Shown: piece after piece, positions 24,587-32,574 of the stretch
How positions within the stretch are numbered: the stretch's first letter is position 1
Layout of the letters: each line of letters opens with the position of its first letter
NCBI GenBank assembly: GCA_030428885.1
Contig: JAUIEJ010000001.1
Span: 496,001 to 560,000, forward strand
DNA: 64,000 nucleotides
From: Gemmatimonadota bacterium
GTDB lineage: Bacteria > Gemmatimonadota > Gemmatimonadetes > Longimicrobiales > Gaopeijiaceae
Direction: 5' to 3'
Notes under the pieces: generated by a model
What the model was told of the DNA's origin: nothing
What the model saw: the letters and a program-made list of their open reading frames with translations, nothing else
Databases searched by the model: none
Program-made: the position numbers and the translations under genes

Positions 24587-26253
24587 GGGCGCCCCCCCAG
24601 GAGCTCGAGAAAGGTCCGGTATCCTTCGTCGCCGGGATCGAGTTGCACCGCCCGCCGGGCCCACGGGAGGGCCTCCGTCGCCCGGTCCTCCATGCCGTAG
24701 CGCTGCGCCAGGACGAAGGCGGCGTACGCCCGCACCGAACCCGGCAGTTCGGCGGTGTCCCAGACCCGGGTGGCGCTGTCGGCGACGGCGGCCAGGGTAG
24801 GGGCGGAGATGTCGCCCAGGAGAAGGTCCTCCTGGCGCGCCAGCAGGGCCCGGGCGCCGTCGGCGGTGAGGGCCGCGGGCGTGACCGGGGGCGTGGTCGG
24901 GGTGGTCCCGGTGGTCGGGGGCGTCACGGGATCCGGGGGCGGCGGCTCGCTTCGTTCCGGATCGGCGCCTCCCGATCCCGACGACGGCGTCACCGTCGCT
25001 CCGCCCCCTTCCGTGGGGCCGTCGGGGGAGGGGTCGTTTTCGCCGTCGGAGGAGGCCTCGCCGGGTCCCTGGGCCGAGGTCGGGGCGCCGACGGCCGGCG
25101 TCGACGTGGCCGACCCCGGATCGTCGGAGCCACCGAGCCACTGGACGAGACCGAACCCGCCGGCGACCACCACCAGGGCGCCCACGGCCAGGGGAGCGAA
25201 CCGGCGCAGGGGCGAGGAAGCGCCGGAGGCGACCCGGGCGCCCACCGGCGCCTCGCCGACCCGGGTGGCGGGGACCGACTCGGCGCCGACGCCCGCCGGG
25301 GCCGCCGGCGATCCCGGCGCGTGGGACGGCGCCGCGCCGCTGCCGGTGCGGGCGCCTCGGACGAGGCCCGCCACGAAGGCCCCGGCCGACGGGGGCCGAT
25401 CTTCCCGCCGGCGCTGAAGCCCGTGGTCCACGGCGTCCTGGACGCCCTCGGGCACCACCAGGTCGGCGGCGATCTCCGAGATGCGCAGCGCGTCCTGGGT
25501 GAGGCGCTCCACCATGAGGTTCTGCGTCGTGGACGACCGGACCGGCAGCCGGCCGGTGATCATGCGGACGAAGAGGAGCGCCAGGGAATAGACGTCGCTG
25601 CGCAGATCCAGGGCGTCACCCGTGAGCTGCTCCGGGCTCATGTACTCGGGGGTGCCCACCACGAAGCCGGTGCGGGTGACTTCGGCCTCCTCTCCGTCGG
25701 ACGACCCCTTGGCGATGTCGAAGTCCACCACCTTCACCACGTCCCGGCCGGTGCGGTCGGTGACGAGCATGACGTTGCCGGGCTTCAGGTCCCGGTGGAC
25801 GATGCCCATGTGGTGGGCCGCATCCAGCGCTTCGCCGATCTGCCGGGTGATGTCGAGGCCGCGGCGAAGGGGCAGTCTCCCTTCGGCGTCCAGCACGTCC
25901 GACAGCGATACGCCGTCGATGAACTCCATGGCCAGGAACTGGTGGCCGTCGTCGGTGTCGCCGAAGTCGTAGACCGTGCAGACGTTCGGGTGGTTGATGG
26001 CCGAGACGTTGCGAGCTCCCCGGAGGAACCGATCGGCGGCACCGGGCTCGGCCGCCACCCCCGCCTTCAGGACCTTGATGGCGTCGAGCCGCCCGAAGCG
26101 CAGGTGTTCGCCCAGGTAGACCGATCCCATGGCGCCGGCGCCGAGCTGCCGGACGATGCGGTACCGACCCGCCAGGACCGTTCCCACCAGGGGATCGGCG
26201 GGCGTCGGGGAGGGGTCGGAGGACTCGGTCGGGGGCGGGGGAGCGTCGGCCAA
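24583..26253 (-). CDS. Membrane Ser/Thr protein kinase (PpkA-like) with TPR-like sensor
   Basis: The 556 residues begin with a Hanks-type kinase domain at about 28-295: glycine loop GAGAMG 38-43, Lys60, catalytic HRDLKPGN 153-160 with Asp155, activation segment VGTPEYMSPEQL. The magnesium motif reads DFD (177-179) instead of DFG. A long Pro/Ala/Gly linker, one membrane helix (about 360-380) and a periplasmic Ser/Pro-rich region follow, ending in a helical TPR-like module (AYAAFVLAQRYGMEDRATEALPWARRAVQLDPGDEGY). The context (tssM upstream, PP2C and FHA downstream) makes this the kinase of the T6SS threonine-phosphorylation pathway. Confidence 0.85.
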   Translation of the reverse strand: MADAPPPPTESSDPSPTPADPLVGTVLAGRYRIVRQLGAGAMGSVYLGEHLRFGRLDAIKVLKAGVAAEPGAADRFLRGARNVSAINHPNVCTVYDFGDTDDGHQFLAMEFIDGVSLSDVLDAEGRLPLRRGLDITRQIGEALDAAHHMGIVHRDLKPGNVMLVTDRTGRDVVKVVDFDIAKGSSDGEEAEVTRTGFVVGTPEYMSPEQLTGDALDLRSDVYSLALLFVRMITGRLPVRSSTTQNLMVERLTQDALRISEIAADLVVPEGVQDAVDHGLQRRREDRPPSAGAFVAGLVRGARTGSGAAPSHAPGSPAAPAGVGAESVPATRVGEAPVGARVASGASSPLRRFAPLAVGALVVVAGGFGLVQWLGGSDDPGSATSTPAVGAPTSAQGPGEASSDGENDPSPDGPTEGGGATVTPSSGSGGADPERSEPPPPDPVTPPTTGTTPTTPPVTPAALTADGARALLARQEDLLLGDISAPTLAAVADSATRVWDTAELPGSVRAYAAFVLAQRYGMEDRATEALPWARRAVQLDPGDEGYRTFLELLGGRP

Positions 26254-26257
26254 CGGA

Positions 26258-26872
26258 TCACCCCGTGGCGGAAGGCGACGGACCCGGTGCTCCGGGGTCT
26301 CCGCAGTTGGGGTCCCGCTCGGCGATCTCCTCGAAGCGCACCCGGGCCGGGTCGTGCCGGGGCACCGACACGATCTCCAGGGGGAACGCCTGGAGGGTGG
26401 ATCGCCCGCACCCGCGGATCGTGCGCACCTCCACCAGGAGCACCTCGATGGTGCCCCCCTCGGCGGTGGTCTCGGGGCGGATGCCCACGCGCTCGACCCG
26501 GATGCGGTCTTCGGTGGTCATGCGCCCGGCACCCACCACCACGACCATGCGGCTGGAGAAGTCCACGGCGGGTGCCGGCGGGGGAGAGGACTGACGGGAG
26601 GTGGCGCGCCCCCACGCCTCCTGGTACGCCGCTTCGGTGTCGGCCACGATGCGCACCGAGTCGGCGATGCCGCCCCGGTCGCCGTAGTAGAGGCGATCGC
26701 GCTGCTCCACCGGAGCGGGGGGTGGGGGCGGAGTGTATGCCTGGGGACCGGGACCGCCGGACGATCCTCCCCCGCAGGCTGCCAGGGCCACCAGAGCGGC
26801 GGCGAGGACGATCCGAGGGGGGGCGAAGGCGCCGGCACGCCGGGCGACGAAGGTTGGGTCGATTCGAGTCAT
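26258..26872 (-). CDS. Lipoprotein with PrcB-like domain, encoded directly after tssM
   Basis: The 204-residue protein has a lipobox LAAC near residue 33, a Gly/Pro linker, then a region like the C-terminal domain of PrcB-type proteins (AYQEAWGRATS, VDFSSRMVVVVGAGR, DRIRVERVGI, TIEVLLVEVRTIRGCGRS, PLEIVSVPRHDPARVRFEEI). Two cysteines in the domain could pair. It overlaps the tssM stop (ATGA) and is 4 bases before the kinase. No canonical TssJ, the outer-membrane lipoprotein that binds TssM, is visible in the cluster, so this protein may take that place. The family match is by eye and moderate. Confidence 0.55.
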   Translation of the reverse strand: MTRIDPTFVARRAGAFAPPRIVLAAALVALAACGGGSSGGPGPQAYTPPPPPAPVEQRDRLYYGDRGGIADSVRIVADTEAAYQEAWGRATSRQSSPPPAPAVDFSSRMVVVVGAGRMTTEDRIRVERVGIRPETTAEGGTIEVLLVEVRTIRGCGRSTLQAFPLEIVSVPRHDPARVRFEEIAERDPNCGDPGAPGPSPSATG

Positions 26873-29800
26873 CGGACGATCCGGGATACGCAGTTCAGGC
26901 CGTCGAGGACCCCGCGGCGGAAGATCGGCGGGGAATCGGTGAGCCTCAGCTCGGCCCGCAGGGCCTGGCCGGCTCCCGTGTTGGTCCACTCGAGCCGGTA
27001 GGCGTCCCCGCCGAGATCCGTCCAGTCGGCGGTCTCGAACAGTCGGAACAATGCCCACGTTCCGGGGCGCGGCGAAAGGAGGGACACGTCTTCGTCGCCG
27101 ATGCGGGCCAAGACCTCGGCCTCCCGGGCCTCGGCGCCGATCCACACGAAGGTCTCGCTTCCCTGGTTCGTGGGCCGGGTCTCCTGGCGCACGTTGTCGA
27201 CCCGCACCGTGATGGACGAGAGCACCTGGGTGTTCTCGGGGGTCATGGCGAAGCTCACCCGGGGCTCACCCCGATCGAAGAGGGCCTCGGAGATGGCCAG
27301 GGCCTGGTCCAGGAAGGCGACGAAGGCATCGGTGGGACGGGGGTCGGCGCTCCGGTTCTCCACCACCCGGTTGTTGCGCTGGGTCAGGAGTCCCCGTTCC
27401 TCGAGGCTCGCGATGTAGTCGGAGAGGAGGCTTTCTCCGGGCTTGAGGGCCTCCATGAGGTCGTCCATGGAGACCTCGTTGGGAGCCGTGCGCTCGAAGG
27501 GGTACCCCGCCAGGAGTCGGTTGAAGTCGCTGCAGAACGAGGCGCCCTCGCCGTTCAGGCGGGCGTCGCCGAAGTTGCCCAGGAGGCCCCGGGATCGATC
27601 CAGGGGCTGCTCCAGCAGTCGGCGCACCGCCGAGCCGGCCCGGCGCGCCAGGTCGGGCTCCAGGAGGAACTGGTCGGCCATGGCCACCACCGCCCCCTCG
27701 CCGTCCTGCACCGCCCGGTTGGCGCCCTGGACCGCTCCCTGATCGTCGGGGCTCTGCTGGACCTCTTCCACGGCGTCGCCCAGCGACCGCAGCGCCTGGA
27801 CGTAGGCGTCGTTGGACTCCCGCACCAGCCGCGGATCCTCGTCGGGCTCGCCGCCGTCTTCGGCGGGAGGGGGCGCCGGATAGATGGAGAGGAGCGGCTG
27901 GAAGGCCTCGGGGAGGGGCCGGGTGTTGCGGGCCACCAGGGCGATGGAGCCCAGAAGGGGCGAGTCGGCGTCGGAGAGGCCGTCGAGGCGCTGGGCAGCG
28001 TCGGCCACGCTCCGGAAGGGCACCACCTGCGTGGCCTCCAGGAAGCGGACCCATTCGTCGGCGTACTCGGCCCGGTAGCGCGCCTTCACCGTGTCGCCCA
28101 GGGCCTCGATGTTGGTGAGGGCCTGGGTCTGCTCGCCCAGGACCCACTCCTCGCCCTGGAGCATCTCGGCGGCGTCCACCGCCTGGACCCACTCGTAGGC
28201 GCCCACCGTGAAGTGGGGTTCCACCACCTCGTCGTTCTGGAGAAGGCCCTGGGACCCGGGGACGTGGGTGGCCAGACGGATCTCCTCGCCGCGGGTCGCC
28301 GCCGCCCCCAGGAGCTGGGCGTAGAACTGGTCCACCCCGGACATGCTCCGGAGGAACCGCCGCGACCGCTCCACCGTGGCCCCTTCCGGCGCCGTCTCCA
28401 GGGGGTTGCCGTCCTGGATCACCTGGCCGTAGAAGGTGAACTGGCGGCGGAGCAGTCCCTCCCACTCCTCGTCCCGGATCCGGGCCGCGTCCCAGTTCGC
28501 CAGGACGGCGTCGGGAAGGAACGGCACGGTGCTCCTGGTCGGGTGGTCGGTCGTGATGAGGTAGGCCTTCAACGCGTCGTACGTGGGCCGGAACTCGGTG
28601 GACTCGTCGGGGGCGTCGGGAAGCCCCGTCAGGCGGTCCAGGAGCAGGCGCCGCCCCTCGCCCCCCAGGGCCGTCTCGAAGGCCCTCAGATAGACCAGGA
28701 GGCCCGGGTCGAAGGCCCGTTCACCGGCGTAGAGGCCCCACCGTAGTCCCATGGGGACGCCGTCGGTGCGATAGGCCCGGATGGCCGCCAGCTCGGCGCG
28801 GAGCGTATCGAGGCGCTCCACCACTTCCCGGGAGGGAATGGCCGAGCGCTGGATCTCGGAATTCTCCACGACGGCGGAGGCGGCTTCGACTCGCCCGATC
28901 ATCTTCCGGTTGCCCCGGAACGAGAGGACGAGGCCCACGATCCACACCAGCCCCACGAGTCCCACCGCCGTGAGGAGGCCCCGCCGCAGCACGTCGACCC
29001 GGGCGCCTCCGCTGGTCCGGACCCGGGCCACTTCGTCGGGCATGAGCACCGACTGGAAGAAGGGCTTCAGGAACGCCCAGTCGGGGACGCGGCGCGTGCG
29101 GCCGCTGGAGGTCCGCTGGGCCGCCGCGGCCTGGACCTGGGCCAGGTCGAACACCTGGGTGGCGCCCATGGACGAGGGGTCGGAGGCCGTGGGCGCCGCC
29201 GGGGCCGCTGCGCCGGGCTCGTCGACCATGAGGGCCCGGACCCCGGTGAAGTGGAAACCTCGGAGGAACGGGCTGCGGCCCAACTGACTGGGACGGCACA
29301 GCTCCACCAGGAACCGCCGCAGGTGGCCGTGGAGCTTCTCCAGTTCCCGGGGAAACTCGTAGACCCCGGCCTGCACCTCGGCGTCGCGCTCGCGCTGGAG
29401 GAACTCGCGCCGCTTGAGCCGCAGGGCGTGGATCAGCTCGCCCAGGTACCGGTCCACTCGGGCGCCCTCCGCCTCGGCGTGGGGGGCGGCTCCCGGATCG
29501 GCCAGGGGCAGCGTGGCCCCCAGCGCCTGGGCCGCCTCCCGCTCCCCCAGGGTTCGGACGAAGTCGTCGTAGTAGGGAACACGGTCGGCCCGGGTGAAGA
29601 GCACGTACACCGGGAGTTGGATGCCCAGGGCCTCCGACGCCTCCACCAGGCGCTCCCGGAGCTTGCGGGCCAGGGCCGTCACCGACTCGGCGGCGCCGGG
29701 TTGGGTGAACTCGTCGCAGCCGACGCAGACCAGGGCCACCCGGGGGGCCTGACGCTCCAGGCCGATGGCGGCCCGGAAGCGGGCGGGCTGGGTGTGGGAG

Positions 29801-30327
29801 AGCAGCGCCTCCCACTTCTCGGCGTCGTCCAGCAGCGCCCCCCCGGCCTCGACGAACACCGTGTCGTCGGCGTACCAGAGATTGGCGATCTCGGTGGGAG
29901 CCACCGCGTCGCCCTGGTGGGTGTCGCCCTCCAGCAACTCGGTGTTCAGCCCCGACTCCACCACCACGGTGGTCTTGCTGGCGCCCCGGGGGCCCAGGAC
30001 CAGGACGGTGGGGAGCTTCCGGAGGTTCTTCTCCTGGGCCTTGGGGCTGGCGGCCAGACGCTTGCGGGCCGCCTTGAAGATGGCGCCGAGCTTGTCCTCC
30101 CGGGCCGCCGCCTTCTCGCCCCGGATCCGACCCTTCCACTGCTTGGAGAGGAAGCGGAACACCACCGCCGCCGCCACCATGCCGAAGGCCAGGAGGGCCA
30201 TCCGGATCCGAAAGACGGCCTGAGGCGGAACGGCGTCGCCCAGCACCAGGCCCACCACCCAGGCCAGGAGGCCGAAGACGGCCAGGGTGAGGGCGGTGAG
30301 AAGCCAGACTCTGAGGCGGGTCCGCAT
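26869..30327 (-). CDS. tssM: T6SS membrane-complex protein TssM (IcmF)
   Basis: The 1152 residues match TssM/IcmF in size and layout. Two N-terminal membrane helices lie at about 8-30 and 40-60, a cytoplasmic NTPase-like domain carries GPRGASKTT at 112-120 (Ser replaces the glycine before the lysine of the usual P-loop), and a third membrane helix lies near 455-475 (GLLTAVGLVGLVWIVGLVL). The long periplasmic region ends in a beta-rich domain that in other systems contacts TssJ. TssM spans the envelope and with TssL forms the docking complex for the baseplate. It lies 18 bases after tssL. Confidence 0.93.
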   Translation of the reverse strand: MRTRLRVWLLTALTLAVFGLLAWVVGLVLGDAVPPQAVFRIRMALLAFGMVAAAVVFRFLSKQWKGRIRGEKAAAREDKLGAIFKAARKRLAASPKAQEKNLRKLPTVLVLGPRGASKTTVVVESGLNTELLEGDTHQGDAVAPTEIANLWYADDTVFVEAGGALLDDAEKWEALLSHTQPARFRAAIGLERQAPRVALVCVGCDEFTQPGAAESVTALARKLRERLVEASEALGIQLPVYVLFTRADRVPYYDDFVRTLGEREAAQALGATLPLADPGAAPHAEAEGARVDRYLGELIHALRLKRREFLQRERDAEVQAGVYEFPRELEKLHGHLRRFLVELCRPSQLGRSPFLRGFHFTGVRALMVDEPGAAAPAAPTASDPSSMGATQVFDLAQVQAAAAQRTSSGRTRRVPDWAFLKPFFQSVLMPDEVARVRTSGGARVDVLRRGLLTAVGLVGLVWIVGLVLSFRGNRKMIGRVEAASAVVENSEIQRSAIPSREVVERLDTLRAELAAIRAYRTDGVPMGLRWGLYAGERAFDPGLLVYLRAFETALGGEGRRLLLDRLTGLPDAPDESTEFRPTYDALKAYLITTDHPTRSTVPFLPDAVLANWDAARIRDEEWEGLLRRQFTFYGQVIQDGNPLETAPEGATVERSRRFLRSMSGVDQFYAQLLGAAATRGEEIRLATHVPGSQGLLQNDEVVEPHFTVGAYEWVQAVDAAEMLQGEEWVLGEQTQALTNIEALGDTVKARYRAEYADEWVRFLEATQVVPFRSVADAAQRLDGLSDADSPLLGSIALVARNTRPLPEAFQPLLSIYPAPPPAEDGGEPDEDPRLVRESNDAYVQALRSLGDAVEEVQQSPDDQGAVQGANRAVQDGEGAVVAMADQFLLEPDLARRAGSAVRRLLEQPLDRSRGLLGNFGDARLNGEGASFCSDFNRLLAGYPFERTAPNEVSMDDLMEALKPGESLLSDYIASLEERGLLTQRNNRVVENRSADPRPTDAFVAFLDQALAISEALFDRGEPRVSFAMTPENTQVLSSITVRVDNVRQETRPTNQGSETFVWIGAEAREAEVLARIGDEDVSLLSPRPGTWALFRLFETADWTDLGGDAYRLEWTNTGAGQALRAELRLTDSPPIFRRGVLDGLNCVSRIVR

Positions 30328-30345
30328 GCGACGGCTCTCCCGGCG

Positions 30346-31062
30346 TCAGCCCGCGACCGCGAGGGATTCGATCCCCCCCACGGCGCCGGACAGGAGGAAG
30401 CGGAACAGGATCAGGAGTACGATGGTGAGGACCAGCGACGAAATCGCCACCAGGGCGAAGGTCCGCAGCCAGGGGTCCCGGGGCGGGACCGGCACCTCGG
30501 CGGGGAGGCCCGCGGAGGGGGCCAGGGGTTCGGGACCCTGGCGGATCCGGGCGATCTTCTGCCCCACCTCGGCCACCAGGGCCCGGAGGTCGCCGTGTTC
30601 GGTGGATCCGAAGCGTCCTCGGAAGCCCAGGAGCAGGCAGAGGTGATACACCTCCAGCGTGTCGGCGAGTTCGGTGGAGTCCTGCCGCCCCAGGAGATCG
30701 TGGAGATGGCGGAAGAAGGTCTCGCCGGCCATGTGGTCGCCGAAGATCTCCTCCTGCAGCGGCTGGCGCGCCCAGTCGGCGAACATGGCCTGGGGGCTGT
30801 TCAGGACCGACTCGTCCAGGAACGCCACGAAGGCGTAGATGGCCCGCTTCACGAGGTCGGGGGAGTACCCGGCCTGGCGGGCCTCCCGATCCGAGGCCGC
30901 CAGCAGCGATTTCATGCGGGTGCGGAACTGGCCCGCGTCGGCGGCGACCTGACGCCCGGTGCGCACCCGCACGGTGACGGTGAAGGCGTCCTGGAGGGCG
31001 TGGGCCAGGCGACCGCGGTGGGCCGGGAGGCCCGGGGCCGGAGGTGCGTCGGTGGGGGCCAT
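30346..31062 (-). CDS. tssL: T6SS membrane-complex protein TssL (DotU type)
   Basis: This encodes 238 residues with the DotU core: AIYAFVAFLDESVLNS, WARQPLQEEIFGDHMAGETFF, LADTLEVYHLCLLLGFRGRF, and a single C-terminal membrane anchor at about 205-228. It lacks a peptidoglycan-binding OmpA-like extension. TssL joins TssM in the inner membrane and contacts the TssK baseplate adaptor. It follows tssK1 by 7 bases and precedes tssM by 18. Confidence 0.93.
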   Translation of the reverse strand: MAPTDAPPAPGLPAHRGRLAHALQDAFTVTVRVRTGRQVAADAGQFRTRMKSLLAASDREARQAGYSPDLVKRAIYAFVAFLDESVLNSPQAMFADWARQPLQEEIFGDHMAGETFFRHLHDLLGRQDSTELADTLEVYHLCLLLGFRGRFGSTEHGDLRALVAEVGQKIARIRQGPEPLAPSAGLPAEVPVPPRDPWLRTFALVAISSLVLTIVLLILFRFLLSGAVGGIESLAVAG

Positions 31063-31069
31063 GGTCAGC

Positions 31070-32413
31070 TCAGTCGACGAGGACGGCGAATTCGTAGCGG
31101 GCGGCCCCGAGGGCCTCGGGGGTGTAGAGCCCGATCTCCCCGGTGTCCACCACCGAACTCCAGCAGGGGTCGGTGCGCTCCACCCGGAAGTAGCGGTGGC
31201 CCACCTTGGGCGACAGCGCCGACGGGGGGGATTCGACGTAGGTCAGCCCCATGCCCGGATACGCCTCCTTTACCAGGCGCACGATGTGTTTCGCCGAGCA
31301 GACCTTGGCGAGACGGGGCACGCCGGCGGCGAGCTCCGGGGCGGGCCCGTCGGGGCGCACCACGAGCCACCACTCGGCGGTGGGGGCCAGGCAGCGGCGG
31401 TCGTCCACCGTGCCCTTGGAGAACGACGGCTGGACCGGCTCCAGGGGGATGACGGCGGCTCCCGTGGGGAGCACCACGTCGAGGTTGCGCCGGATGTGAC
31501 GCACGAGTCCGTCGAAGGTGCGCTCGAGGTCGGTGTGGTCGTACGCCGGCAGGTCGGCGATGGACGCCGTGGCCGTGAAGGTGCAGAGGGCGCCGCCCAG
31601 GCGGGCGAGTTCCAGGTACAGCTCCTCGGGATGGCCCGTGCGGGTGGCCAGGAGGTGCCGGAGGGGCGGCAGGGCCGAGTGGAGCGCGTGGGAAAACCAG
31701 AACCCGGCGATGTCGGAGCCCGCGTAGCTCGACGTGTCGCCGCCGGCGCTGCCCCGGGTGGCCGACAACGTCCGGGTCTTCTCCTCGATGAGCTCCACGA
31801 CGCGGCGCAGCCGGTCCACGAGTCCCCGGCACCCCCGGAGCTGGAGCACCGGCGGGATGAAGGCGGGGTCGTAGATGAAGTGACCCGAGCCGTCGCGTCG
31901 AATGCGGCCGAAGGGCAATCCGATCCAGTCCTCCGGAAGGTCCACGTCCAGAACGATCCGGAGGTTCTTGATCCCCACCTTCACGCGCGACGAGGTGCCG
32001 CCGGTGGTGTCGTCCACCACGTCGACCTCTCCCACACGGTAGCGGGCCGCCGCGGCGTCCTCGGCGGTGCAGTTGGCACCTTCGGGGCGGTACGGGGGCA
32101 CCGCGAGCATCACCACGTGGGACTCCCGGGTGGGGGAGAACCGCTCCCGGACCTCCAGGGGCACCGGAGCCGGATCCTCGGGGATCTGCACGGCCAGTCC
32201 GTCGGGGAAGACGGCCTTGAGGCGAAGGATCGAGACGGTGCCGTTGAGAAGCGCCTCGTCGTCGAGTTCCGACGTGACGACGCCCCAGGGGGTGGGGAAG
32301 AGGGTCTCGAGGGCGAACGACGTCGAGTCCTCGAAGTACCGGCTCTGCAACTGGAAATGGTGCTGAGCGAGGTGCATGCCTTCGCTCCAGACCACCGGCG
32401 ACAGGTTGCGCAT
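31070..32413 (-). CDS. tssK: T6SS baseplate adaptor TssK, copy 1
   Basis: The protein has 447 residues, the usual TssK length. Signatures include the N-terminal PVVWSEGMHLAQHHFQLQSRYFEDS, LNGTVSILRLKAVFPDGLAVQIP, and the C-terminal shoulder and head region (AYDHTDLERTFDGLVRHI, VESPPSALSPKVGHRYFRVER). TssK trimers link the baseplate to TssL/TssM. The ATG at 32413, preceded by GGAG, begins directly before the conserved motif; the frame is open to 32515. It heads the minus-strand arm of the cluster and is paralogous to the gene at 34066. Confidence 0.92.
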   Translation of the reverse strand: MRNLSPVVWSEGMHLAQHHFQLQSRYFEDSTSFALETLFPTPWGVVTSELDDEALLNGTVSILRLKAVFPDGLAVQIPEDPAPVPLEVRERFSPTRESHVVMLAVPPYRPEGANCTAEDAAAARYRVGEVDVVDDTTGGTSSRVKVGIKNLRIVLDVDLPEDWIGLPFGRIRRDGSGHFIYDPAFIPPVLQLRGCRGLVDRLRRVVELIEEKTRTLSATRGSAGGDTSSYAGSDIAGFWFSHALHSALPPLRHLLATRTGHPEELYLELARLGGALCTFTATASIADLPAYDHTDLERTFDGLVRHIRRNLDVVLPTGAAVIPLEPVQPSFSKGTVDDRRCLAPTAEWWLVVRPDGPAPELAAGVPRLAKVCSAKHIVRLVKEAYPGMGLTYVESPPSALSPKVGHRYFRVERTDPCWSSVVDTGEIGLYTPEALGAARYEFAVLVD

Positions 32414-32574
32414 CGCGCTCCGGGAGGGGTTGAAGGGCCGAGGCTCGGCGGACGCGCGCGTCCGGGCGTTTGCCCTGGATCGCGCCATAGCCATAATCTT
32501 ACGACTCCCGCCCACGGAGGGACAGCCGCCGCCGGCGGGTGTCCTCCGCCCCTCGCCTTCCCCTCGCCCCCTCC
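32414..32574. promoter_or_regulatory. Divergent intergenic region between tssK1 and the GEFTRxF protein
   Basis: These 161 bases separate two divergent genes. The only AT-rich island is at about 32485-32503 (CATAGCCATAATCTTACGA), which offers TAATCT on the plus strand and TAAGAT on the minus strand as -10-like boxes. I cannot assign convincing -35 boxes, so this is only the probable location of the promoters. Confidence 0.3.

Noticed and set aside
26869-30327. Long plus-strand frames antisense to tssM and nearby genes
   Set aside because: They arise from GC-rich third positions of the real genes and contain no recognisable domain.
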